5,661 bases of DNA from an uncultured Ruminococcus sp. (GCA_947303535.1 CAMYYQ010000098.1:1-5661); one strand, 5' to 3'. Positions 1-4,830 are shown, counted from the first letter of the stretch. Numbers and translations: made by a program. The notes: generated from the letters alone by a model not told the origin.

Positions 1-515
1 GTAGGCTCGTCCGCAAGTATTATTCTCGGCTTATGGATAAGTGCCCGCGCAAAGGCTACACGCTGCTGCTGACCGCCCGAGAGCTCGTGAGGGTAGTTGT
101 TTCGCTTTACGTCAAGTCCTGTGAGCTTGAGAAGCTCCTCAAGGAGATCCTTGTCGGTAGGGGTGTTGTCAAGGTTCAGCGGCAGAACTATATTCTCTTC
201 GACGTTTAGTACGGGTATGAGATTGTAGTTCTGAAAGATAAAGCCGATGCTCTTTCTGCGGTAGGCGGACAGCCCGTTGTCGTCCATTGTGGTGATATCC
301 CTGCCGTTGAAGATTATCTTGCCGCTTGTGGGACGGTCGAGAGAGCCTAAGCAGTTTAGGAGAGTAGTCTTGCCGCTTCCGCTCTCGCCTGTAATGGCTA
401 AGAATTCACCCTGCTTCACTTCAAGGTCTACATCGTTGAGTGCAAGGAAAGCGTTTTCACCCTCGCCGTATTCTTTTTTGAGTTTTTCGGTTTTAAGAAT
501 GATGTTGTCGTCCAT
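1..515 (-). CDS. ABC transporter ATP-binding protein, N-terminal part (runs off the left edge)
   Basis: This is the cytoplasmic ATPase subunit of an ABC transporter. The first 171 codons are present, and the reading frame leaves the window just after Walker B. Visible motifs are Walker A GESGSGKT (residues 43-50), the Q-loop in FQNYNL (Q95), the ABC signature LSGGQQQR (144-151) and Walker B RIILADEP (163-170). D-loop and H-loop lie outside. The start is ATG at 515, with GGAGGT (522-527) six bases upstream. The pattern resembles the MacB/LolD/BceA/Vex class, whose ATPases pair with FtsX-like permeases and often sit beside a two-component system, as here. A hairpin terminator (581-609) separates it from the kinase gene, so it probably has its own promoter. 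The class is inferred from motif style and neighbourhood; the substrate (antimicrobial peptide, lipid, other) cannot be read from the sequence. Confidence 0.93.
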   Translation of the reverse strand, partial: MDDNIILKTEKLKKEYGEGENAFLALNDVDLEVKQGEFLAITGESGSGKTTLLNCLGSLDRPTSGKIIFNGRDITTMDDNGLSAYRRKSIGFIFQNYNLIPVLNVEENIVLPLNLDNTPTDKDLLEELLKLTGLDVKRNNYPHELSGGQQQRVAFARALIHKPRIILADEP

Positions 516-535
516 AATGATACCTCCGTTCCTTA

Positions 536-579
536 TTGTAACTTTAGTTTATCACGGTTATCTTACTGTAATGTTACAA
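536..579 (-). promoter_or_regulatory. Candidate operator/promoter region of the ABC ATPase gene
   Basis: A perfect inverted repeat, TTGTAAC (536-542) and GTTACAA (573-579), flanks this leader. Between the arms lies a second small palindrome, TTACTGTAA (563-571). Arm centres are 37 bp apart. On the minus strand a TGATAAACT element resembles an extended -10, but no good -35 stands before it, which would fit an activator-dependent promoter. The linked OmpR-type regulator is the obvious candidate ligand. This is inference from symmetry and position. Confidence 0.35.
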
Positions 580-580
580 A

Positions 581-609
581 AATAAAAAAAGCTGAAAATT
601 TTTTCAGCT
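581..609 (-). terminator. Rho-independent terminator of the two-component operon
   Basis: An 8-bp perfect stem (590-597 with 602-609, loop 598-601) is followed on the minus strand by a T-rich run (589 down to 581, interrupted once by A). It lies 170 bp downstream of the kinase stop codon, beyond three palindromic repeat units, and just upstream of the ABC ATPase leader. The stem is AT-rich, so it may be leaky and allow some read-through into the transporter gene. Confidence 0.75.
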
Positions 610-634
610 ATCGGAAAGATATGTTTGATTGATC

Positions 635-657
635 GTAGGGACGACCATTGGTCGTCC
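635..657 (+). repeat. GTAGGG palindromic repeat unit A
   Basis: A GTAGGG head runs into a palindrome with 9-base arms (639-647 and 649-657) and a single central base. It has the same head as the other units in the window but a different arm sequence (GGACGACCA). It faces the opposite way to units B and C beside it. Confidence 0.75.
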
Positions 658-680
658 GCAAGGTACGATGAGATTATAAC

Positions 681-705
681 GGGCTGCCAAAGGCAGCCCC
701 TACAA
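681..705 (-). repeat. GTAGGGG palindromic repeat unit B
   Basis: Read on the minus strand, a TTGTAGGGG head leads into arms GGGCTGCC/GGCAGCCC (681-688 with 692-699) and a three-base loop. It lies in the 3' untranslated part of the kinase transcript. Its arms are nearly the same as those of unit F at 2847-2876, in the other repeat cluster. Confidence 0.75.
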
Positions 706-735
706 TGCGTTCATGTTATTTGTGCTGTTGCTAAT

Positions 736-780
736 GGGACGCCGAGGGCGGCGTCCCCTACAATTCTAAGCACTAACAAC
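736..780 (-). repeat. GTAGGGG palindromic repeat unit C with TTAGTG leader
   Basis: On the minus strand a leader GTTGTTAGTGCTTAG (780 to 766) begins at the base after the kinase TGA stop. It is followed by a TTGTAGGGG head and a 9-base perfect stem (736-744 with 749-757) with a four-base loop. Head, stem length, loop and leader match unit D at 2651-2701, while most stem bases differ. Confidence 0.78.
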
Positions 781-1995
781 TCACTCTTTGATAAAGACGA
801 ATTCAAAGCGTGTGCCTTTGCCGACTTCCGAATACACCATTATATCTCCGCCGTTGGCGCGGACTATCTTCTGTGCTATAGACATACCCAGTCCCGAGCT
901 GTACATAGTCTTGTCGTTGGAGCGGCAGGAGAAGCGTTCAAACAGCTTCGGTATCTCTTCCTGGGGTATGCCCTTGCCGTTGTCGGTAACAGCCAATGTT
1001 ATCATTATGGGGTCTTCTTTGAGCTCCAGCGATATCTCGGTACATTCGGAGTGGTCTGCTGAGTTCTTGATAATATTTTCCACAGCCTCGCAGAGCCAGC
1101 CCTTGTCACAGCTGAGTTTTATATCGTCGGAGAGGCTTTCGGTCACGTTTATGCTTTTGCTTCTGAGAAGAGGTGACATACGCTTTACAGCTATCCTGCA
1201 TATCTCCGCAGGGGAATTTATCTCCATGTTGTACTCTACAGCGTCTGCGTTTAGCTTGGCAAGCTTTATGGCTTCGATAACGAGCTTTTCCATGCTGCTG
1301 AGATTGAGCTGTATCTCGTCCGAGAGCTTGTCGCGATGCTCCTGAGATAAGTCGTCAAGCTCGCTGAGCATATCGGTATTGAGTCTTACTACGGCAAGAG
1401 AAGTCTTTATCTGGTGAGAGAGGTCGGTGAGAAAATCGCGGAGGAAACGCTGCTCGTTGTTGAGTTTGAAATGGAGATTGTTCATTCGGTCTGCCAGTGT
1501 ATCTGCGGCTTCGGATATTCTTCGTACACAGCCCAAGTCCTCGCCGTAAAGACCTATAGTACCGTCAGTTTTGTCGGCTGCGTTAAGGCAGTCGGCACGG
1601 AGCTTTTCAAGGTCGCGGTATATGTTCATAAGTTCATGTATCGCTATGGCGAACCATATCACCGACAATGAAGCCATGACTGCAAATATGGCAGTGAATA
1701 CAGTCATGCGCACGGAATTGTAGCTGTGCATTATTGCAGGTGAGAGCTCACGGTCGATACTGTAGCCGCTGAGTTTTTCCTCGGCTCTTGCTATTGCCTG
1801 CTCATCGGGAGCACCTGTGAATTTTCCGTCACCTATGGCTGAAAGCTCGGCTGTTATCTGCTCTCTTACTATCCTGTCAGCGCAGAGCTTTGATATGCCG
1901 AAAGCCGCTGCTGCGGATATACATATCATAAGCAGAAGTATGAGCAGAAGCTTTCGCGGAGCACGGTTGTTTATGAATCGGTCTGTTCTGTCCAT
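781..1995 (-). CDS. Membrane sensor histidine kinase
   Basis: This is the sensor of a two-component pair (404 aa). It should autophosphorylate on His194 and pass the phosphate to the regulator encoded just upstream. The order is a short basic N-terminus, TM1 at about 14-34, an extracytoplasmic loop of roughly 60 residues, TM2 at about 97-120, then a linker with no obvious HAMP domain. The dimerisation/phosphoacceptor helix contains SHQIKTS (H194), and the HATPase domain has the N-box NIIKN (307-311), G1 DNGKG (338-342), F-box LFERF (351-355) and G2 GLGMS (368-372). The usual H-box proline five residues after His is Ser199. The ATG lies 25 bp inside the regulator gene, suggesting translational coupling; the upstream AGAGAGG is a weakly placed ribosome site. 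The small sensor loop fits transporter-linked or cell-envelope kinases such as the VncS/BceS types. The stimulus is unknown. Confidence 0.95.
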   Translation of the reverse strand: MDRTDRFINNRAPRKLLLILLLMICISAAAAFGISKLCADRIVREQITAELSAIGDGKFTGAPDEQAIARAEEKLSGYSIDRELSPAIMHSYNSVRMTVFTAIFAVMASLSVIWFAIAIHELMNIYRDLEKLRADCLNAADKTDGTIGLYGEDLGCVRRISEAADTLADRMNNLHFKLNNEQRFLRDFLTDLSHQIKTSLAVVRLNTDMLSELDDLSQEHRDKLSDEIQLNLSSMEKLVIEAIKLAKLNADAVEYNMEINSPAEICRIAVKRMSPLLRSKSINVTESLSDDIKLSCDKGWLCEAVENIIKNSADHSECTEISLELKEDPIMITLAVTDNGKGIPQEEIPKLFERFSCRSNDKTMYSSGLGMSIAQKIVRANGGDIMVYSEVGKGTRFEFVFIKE

Positions 1996-2579
1996 TTATA
2001 GCCCATTCCTCTCTTGGTGACTATCCTGCCGCTGCCTGTGGTCTTGCTGAGCTTTTCGCGCAGACGGCTGATATTTACCGAAAGGGTGTTGTCGTTTACG
2101 AAGATGCCCTTTGAGTCCCAGAGGTATTCCAGTATCTGTTCACGGGTAAGGTACTGTTCACGGTTCAGCATGAGGTAGCTGAGAAGCTTCTGCTCTACGG
2201 CAGTAAGTTCCATTTCAGGCACATCGGGTACTCGTCTGAGATTTGCACGTATACGTGAGAAAAGCTCGCGCAGACGGAATGGCTTTGTTATATAGTCATC
2301 GCCGCCGCTGTCAAGTCCGCGGACTATATCCGCTTCATCATCGCATGAGGTAAGGAATATAACGGGAGTCTGTATCTTCTTCCTCAGCCGCTTGCAAAGG
2401 TCAACACCGCTGCCGTCAGGGAGCATGACATCGAGTATTATAAGGTCAGCTTCTTGAGCGTGGAGTTCGGCTGCGGCTGTTGTACTTACAGCGATAACGT
2501 TGTAGCCTTCGGATCTGAGAGCAAGTGAGATGTTGCGGTTGAGCGTTTCATCGTCCTCAACGAGAAGTATGGTGTTCAT
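1971..2579 (-). CDS. OmpR/PhoB-family response regulator (short form)
   Basis: This is a cytoplasmic DNA-binding regulator (202 aa), the partner of the following kinase. The receiver domain (about 1-115) has the acidic pocket E8/D9/D10, phosphoacceptor D50 in ILDVMLPDGSG, switch Thr77 and Lys99 in ITKPF. A winged-helix C-terminus follows, with LTAVEQKLLSYL (125-136), TREQILEYLW (145-154), the recognition-helix stretch NDNTLSVNISRLREKL (162-177) and the wing ending GMGYKW. Family members usually have about 220-235 residues. Here only about ten residues separate the receiver from the LTxxEq motif, so the N-terminal beta-sheet of the DNA-binding domain appears to be missing. The ATG at 2579 has GAGGTG (2585-2590) five bases upstream. 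It is the first gene of the operon. The neighbouring ABC ATPase gene is its likely target (inference). Confidence 0.95.
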   Translation of the reverse strand: MNTILLVEDDETLNRNISLALRSEGYNVIAVSTTAAAELHAQEADLIILDVMLPDGSGVDLCKRLRKKIQTPVIFLTSCDDEADIVRGLDSGGDDYITKPFRLRELFSRIRANLRRVPDVPEMELTAVEQKLLSYLMLNREQYLTREQILEYLWDSKGIFVNDNTLSVNISRLREKLSKTTGSGRIVTKRGMGYKWTEQTDS

Positions 2580-2609
2580 GTTTTCACCTCAGTCATAAAA
2601 GTTGCTTTA

Positions 2610-2638
2610 ATTCTAACATATAATCCGCCAAAAATCAA
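2610..2638 (-). promoter_or_regulatory. Sigma-A promoter of the two-component operon
   Basis: On the minus strand, -35 TTGATT (2633-2638), a 17-base spacer and -10 TAGAAT (2610-2615) are preceded by the extended -10 dinucleotide TG. The predicted start is near 2603, giving a leader of about 24 nt that contains the regulator's ribosome site. The repeat cluster begins almost directly behind the -35. Confidence 0.8.
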
Positions 2639-2642
2639 GATA

Positions 2643-2672
2643 AGTGATTAGTTGTTAGTGGTTAGTGATTAG
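2643..2672 (+). repeat. TTAGTG-rich leader repeats before unit D
   Basis: This short AT-rich stretch is built from near-copies of GTTAGTG and GATTAG. The motif GTTGTTAGTG (2651-2660) also occurs, inverted, at 771-780 directly after the kinase stop codon, where it again precedes a GTAGGGG palindrome. It therefore looks like part of the repeat element. Confidence 0.6.
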
Positions 2673-2675
2673 AGA

Positions 2676-2708
2676 GTAGGGGAGCCCGCCCTCGGGCTCC
2701 CGAGCTAT
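2676..2708 (+). repeat. GTAGGGG palindromic repeat unit D
   Basis: A GTAGGGG head is followed by a perfect 9-base stem (2680-2688 with 2693-2701) and the four-base loop CCCT, then the tail GAGCTAT. Unit C read on its own strand has the same loop and stem length. The tail is shared with unit E. Confidence 0.8.
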
Positions 2709-2733
2709 ACAGTATAAATAACATTAGCGCACT

Positions 2734-2830
2734 GTAGGGGACGGTGACTCCCTGTAGTACAGGGAGATGTCAGCAAAGCTGACAGAGGGTCGCGGCTCCT
2801 GTTGGGAGTCCTCGACGTCCCGAGCTATTA
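2734..2830 (+). repeat. Composite repeat unit E (nested palindromes)
   Basis: The GTAGGGG head and GAGCTAT tail bound a long unit with an outer stem GGGACG/CGTCCC (2738-2743 with 2816-2821) and a second pairing GACTCCC/GGGAGTC (2746-2752 with 2804-2810). Inside are two more perfect hairpins: CTCCCTGTA/TACAGGGAG (2748-2756 with 2758-2766) and TGTCAGC/GCTGACA (2768-2774 with 2778-2784). The AGGGAG-TGTCAGC-GCTGACA-GAGGG core looks like a second, separate repeat type inserted into a GTAGGGG unit. Confidence 0.72.
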
Positions 2831-2841
2831 GCCGTTAGATT

Positions 2842-2876
2842 GTAGGGGGCTGCCAGCACTGCTTATTTGGCAGTCC
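2842..2876 (+). repeat. GTAGGGG palindromic repeat unit F
   Basis: A GTAGGGGG head is followed by a 9-bp stem (2847-2855 with 2868-2876, one G-T wobble) and a 12-base loop. The arms resemble those of unit B, with a longer, unpaired loop. This may be a decayed copy. Confidence 0.65.
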
Positions 2877-2909
2877 GCGCCTTACGATACAAGTAACAAG
2901 ATACGATGT

Positions 2910-2933
2910 GTAGGGGCGAGTTCCGCACGCCCG
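2910..2933 (+). repeat. GTAGGGG palindromic repeat unit G
   Basis: A GTAGGGGCG head has only a 5-bp closing stem (2914-2918 with 2928-2932) around a nine-base interior that does not pair well. This looks like a degenerate member of the family. A run of seven C follows shortly after, at 2937-2943. Confidence 0.5.
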
Positions 2934-2994
2934 TTACCCCCCCGATGATATTCCCCGTGTCGATATGCGACTCATCTTTCGATGATACACGGAC

Positions 2995-3027
2995 GAGCAA
3001 GGGTGCGCAGGCTCTGCGCCGTCACGC
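2995..3027 (+). repeat. GAGCAAGGGTGC hairpin repeat, copy 1
   Basis: The fixed flank GAGCAAGGGTGC (2995-3006) leads into a hairpin GCGCAG/CTGCGC (3005-3010 with 3014-3019), followed by GTCACGC (3021-3027). The same flank and the same GTCACGC occur in copy 2, where the hairpin arms differ. Confidence 0.6.
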
Positions 3028-3103
3028 ATTCACGCGATGATATATGCCTTTCGTTTATTATCTCTCGCGGATATTATCAGCCATTATTATTAACTATACC
3101 GCG

Positions 3104-3129
3104 GAGCAAGGGTGCAGCGTCACGCTGCA
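3104..3129 (+). repeat. GAGCAAGGGTGC hairpin repeat, copy 2
   Basis: The same 12-base flank (3104-3115) is followed by a perfect 7-bp hairpin TGCAGCG/CGCTGCA (3113-3119 with 3123-3129, loop TCA). It abuts the terminator of the U32 gene, so on the minus strand two hairpins stand in tandem at the end of that transcript. Confidence 0.6.
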
Positions 3130-3168
3130 AAAAAGCTGCACTGCGGAGAATGACCGCAATGCAGCTTT
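3129..3168 (-). terminator. Rho-independent terminator of the U32 gene
   Basis: A two-part stem, 9 bp outer (3132-3140 with 3160-3168) and 5 bp inner (3142-3146 with 3154-3158) with a 7-base loop, is followed on the minus strand by a run of six T (3134 to 3129). It begins 10 bases after the TAA stop. This is a strong, textbook terminator and makes the U32 gene a separate transcription unit. Confidence 0.9.
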
Positions 3169-3178
3169 GAATTATCAA

Positions 3179-4636
3179 TTATCTATAGATAGAACCGTCT
3201 TCGATGCTCTGAAGAACACCTGCGCACAGACCCTTCCACTGTTCGATCTCAGCCTCGTCGTAAGAAATTACATTCTTAGCCCAGTTGCTGCAATGAGCGC
3301 AAGCATTAGGAGCTGACTGTCCTTCTTCGAGGATATCGTTTACACAAAGTGAACTTGCACAGTTGTTGTTATTGATGAAGTGCTCAAGGAAGCCGTCAAG
3401 CTTCTTGTTGTCAACATACATCTTAGGAAGATGCATAGTTCTTCCGTAATTCATCATAGCCTCGGGCTTGAGTCTGTCCATCCATCTCATCTTAGGAACT
3501 CCTGGAGGAGGACCGCCTACAGGCATACCTGCCGGAGGAGCTGTGATACCGTTCTTCTTTGCCCATTCCTCAGGCTCACCTGGTCTTGGAGGTCTGCCTT
3601 CCATTACCCACGGAGGAGGACCGCCTGCCGGCATACCCATTGGAGGAGCACCTGCGCCCATAGGAGCACCTGTTGGAGGAGCACCTGCACCTGCTGCCTG
3701 GAGTCCATCCTTAGCCTGGTCTGGACGTGTAGCGATCGTCTTAGCCTGTGGCCAGTTTACGATATCGAGAAGATTTCCGTCGTAGGACTCTGACATATAG
3801 CCCTTTACTACTCTTTCAAGGAAATCTGTTGTTCTTGTTCTGTCGATAAGCTTGATAGAGAAGTGCTTGTTGCCTGTCTCTTCTGCAAGCTCTCTGTAGT
3901 AGTGAACGTCCTCAGGACGAATGAACTCAGCTGTAAGGATTGCAGCAGGATGAGTTACCTTCTTGTAAGCACAGTTGACAAGTGAGTAGTCCATAGAGAA
4001 CAGCTCAGGGTCTGAGTGACCTACGAAGCAGCCGTGTGCAAGACGGAAAGGACATTCTCTGAGGCAGAGATTGTTAGCTATTACACGGAGGTGAAGGTCT
4101 GTATCCTTGTACTGTGTAAGGACCTTTCTGAGCAGGTCGAACTTTCTGTTGAAGCCGTGGTCGAGAGTGATCTCGTCAACGCCCCAGTTTCTCCAGTATT
4201 CGATATGCTGTATAGTTGTAGGATAAGCATAGAGTCCAAGTGTTACGAAAACGTCCTTGAATTCTCTCTTTACATACTTGATAAGGATAGGCGAATTAAG
4301 AGTAAATGCTCTTATGCCAAGATCGTACATCTGGTGGATAAAATCACGTATCTGCTTGCCCACAACAGGATCGATCTCGTTCTGATCCATTGAAAGCGGG
4401 TTTATAAGATAGTTGAATGTGATATCGCGCTTCTTACATTCCTTGACATAATCAGCAAGCTGATCCAGTGTGAAGTCAGGAATAATAGAAGCGGTACGTC
4501 CGCCCGGAAGTCCGTCGAATTTGAGCTTGCCGAAGAAGCTTGTGATAGCGTGCTTCTTGTCGTACTCATCAACAAAGTCGAAAAGCTTGTAATCGAAATT
4601 ACAGCCCAGGTCAAATGAAATTGAGTCCTGATTCAT
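3179..4636 (-). CDS. U32-family protein (peptidase U32 / anaerobic hydroxylase superfamily)
   Basis: This is a 485-aa protein of the U32 superfamily. Annotated as collagenase-like peptidases, several members (UbiU/UbiV, RlhA, TrhP) take part in oxygen-independent hydroxylation through an Fe-S cluster. The N-terminal half reads as a TIM barrel (FNYLINP, LGIRAFTLNSP, WGVDEITLD). A cysteine cluster follows in NNLCLRECPFRLAHGC, with C191, C195, C203 and C222, and then IRPEDVHYYRELAEE and YDGNLLDIVNW. Residues 314-384 are a Pro/Gly/Met-rich insertion. The C-terminus has further cysteines (C426, C431, C446, C449, C471). The start at 4636 is preferred because AGGGAG lies nine bases upstream; an in-frame ATG at 4669 adds 11 residues but has no ribosome site and overlaps a candidate -10. 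There is no CxxxCxxC, so it is not a radical SAM enzyme. Family confidence is high; the substrate is unknown. Confidence 0.85.
   Translation of the reverse strand: MNQDSISFDLGCNFDYKLFDFVDEYDKKHAITSFFGKLKFDGLPGGRTASIIPDFTLDQLADYVKECKKRDITFNYLINPLSMDQNEIDPVVGKQIRDFIHQMYDLGIRAFTLNSPILIKYVKREFKDVFVTLGLYAYPTTIQHIEYWRNWGVDEITLDHGFNRKFDLLRKVLTQYKDTDLHLRVIANNLCLRECPFRLAHGCFVGHSDPELFSMDYSLVNCAYKKVTHPAAILTAEFIRPEDVHYYRELAEETGNKHFSIKLIDRTRTTDFLERVVKGYMSESYDGNLLDIVNWPQAKTIATRPDQAKDGLQAAGAGAPPTGAPMGAGAPPMGMPAGGPPPWVMEGRPPRPGEPEEWAKKNGITAPPAGMPVGGPPPGVPKMRWMDRLKPEAMMNYGRTMHLPKMYVDNKKLDGFLEHFINNNNCASSLCVNDILEEGQSAPNACAHCSNWAKNVISYDEAEIEQWKGLCAGVLQSIEDGSIYR
3485..3697 (-). repeat. Pro/Gly/Met-rich repetitive insertion within the U32 protein
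   Basis: Residues 314-384 contain about 20 Pro and 15 Gly with many Ala and Met. GMPAGGPPP and GMPVGGPPP recur 36 residues apart. In the DNA, GGAGGACCGCCT (plus strand) occurs at 3507-3518 and 3615-3626, exactly 108 bp apart, with similar flanks, which points to growth by in-frame duplication. An acidic/basic stretch, EGRPPRPGEPEEWAKKNG, lies between the two copies. It is probably a flexible linker. Confidence 0.75.
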
Positions 4637-4645
4637 GTTACACAT

Positions 4646-4651
4646 CTCCCT
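4646..4651 (-). promoter_or_regulatory. Ribosome binding site deciding the U32 start
   Basis: AGGGAG on the minus strand lies nine bases before the ATG at 4636. It touches an ATG at 4645 and lies downstream of the ATG at 4669, so only the 4636 start is correctly spaced. Confidence 0.7.
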
Positions 4652-4667
4652 AAAATTAAGTAAGGAC

Positions 4668-4697
4668 ATAATACATATAGTCGCGTATGATTGTCAG
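4668..4697 (-). promoter_or_regulatory. Candidate proximal promoter P2 of the U32 gene
   Basis: On the minus strand, CTGACA (4692-4697), an 18-base spacer and TATTAT (4668-4673) each match consensus at five of six positions. The predicted start near 4661 would give a leader of about 25 nt that contains the ribosome site for the 4636 start. Confidence 0.4.
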
Positions 4698-4701
4698 TAC
4701 A

Positions 4702-4717
4702 CGCTTTATAAAAAGCG
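4702..4717 (-). other. Hairpin in the long U32 leader
   Basis: A perfect 6-bp stem CGCTTT/AAAGCG with a TTAT loop lies inside the roughly 160-nt leader expected from promoter P1. No known riboswitch or T-box signature was recognised around it. Confidence 0.4.
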
Positions 4718-4801
4718 AAGATCCGAATATTTTTATATGATCGTTATGTATGTCGAGCCGCGGAGCTGAGAGTTGTTTTTCCGCAATAGTCCCATATTAA
4801 A

Positions 4802-4830
4802 ATTATATCATTTCTTCACAGGGCTGTCAA
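4802..4830 (-). promoter_or_regulatory. Consensus sigma-A promoter P1 of the U32 gene
   Basis: On the minus strand a perfect TTGACA (4825-4830), a 17-base spacer and a perfect TATAAT (4802-4807), with an extended -10 TG. Start is expected near 4795, leaving a leader of about 160 nt before the ATG at 4636. This should be a very strong promoter unless repressed. Confidence 0.85.

Larger units (their letters stand above)
2639..3128. other. Gene-free repeat-rich spacer between the U32 gene and the two-component operon
   Basis: No convincing gene lies in these 490 bases. Open frames here lack ribosome sites and cross the repeats. The left part holds units D-G, and the right part holds a pair of GAGCAAGGGTGC repeats. 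The octamer CGATGATA occurs at 2943-2950, 2980-2987 and 3035-3042. CCGTGT (2955-2960) and ACACGG (2987-2992) form a loose inverted pair. The CGATGATA part may be remnants of another dispersed repeat. Confidence 0.7.

Noticed and set aside
625..1062. A plus-strand open frame across the repeat units and kinase 3' end
   Set aside because: It runs through three palindromic repeats and then antisense to the kinase; no coding signal was seen.
788..1345. A long plus-strand open frame of 185 codons
   Set aside because: It lies wholly antisense to the kinase gene, has no ribosome site or family resemblance, and the minus-strand frame carries all kinase motifs.
635..2933. CRISPR-like array
   Set aside because: Units are spaced irregularly, face both ways, share only a short head and tail, and have no constant-length spacers or adjacent cas genes.
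2982..3316. Two short plus-strand open frames in the spacer
   Set aside because: They cross the hairpin repeats and the U32 terminator and lack good ribosome sites.
3468..3785. A plus-strand Gly/Pro-rich, collagen-like open frame
   Set aside because: It is the antisense shadow of the Pro/Gly-rich insertion: GGN and CCN codons are complementary, so the opposite strand is also Gly/Pro-rich. It has no ribosome site.
3179..4636. Radical SAM or RiPP-maturase reading of the cysteine-rich gene
   Set aside because: There is no CxxxCxxC motif. The cysteine pattern and surrounding NNLCLRECPFR, IRPED and YDGNLLD motifs fit the U32 superfamily.
4634..4669. Upstream ATG at 4669 as the U32 start
   Set aside because: No ribosome site precedes it, it overlaps the candidate P2 -10, and a well-spaced AGGGAG serves the ATG at 4636 instead.
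4637..4795. Known riboswitch or T-box in the U32 leader
   Set aside because: No signature of a T-box or of the riboswitch classes I can recognise was seen, and no intrinsic terminator lies before the start codon.
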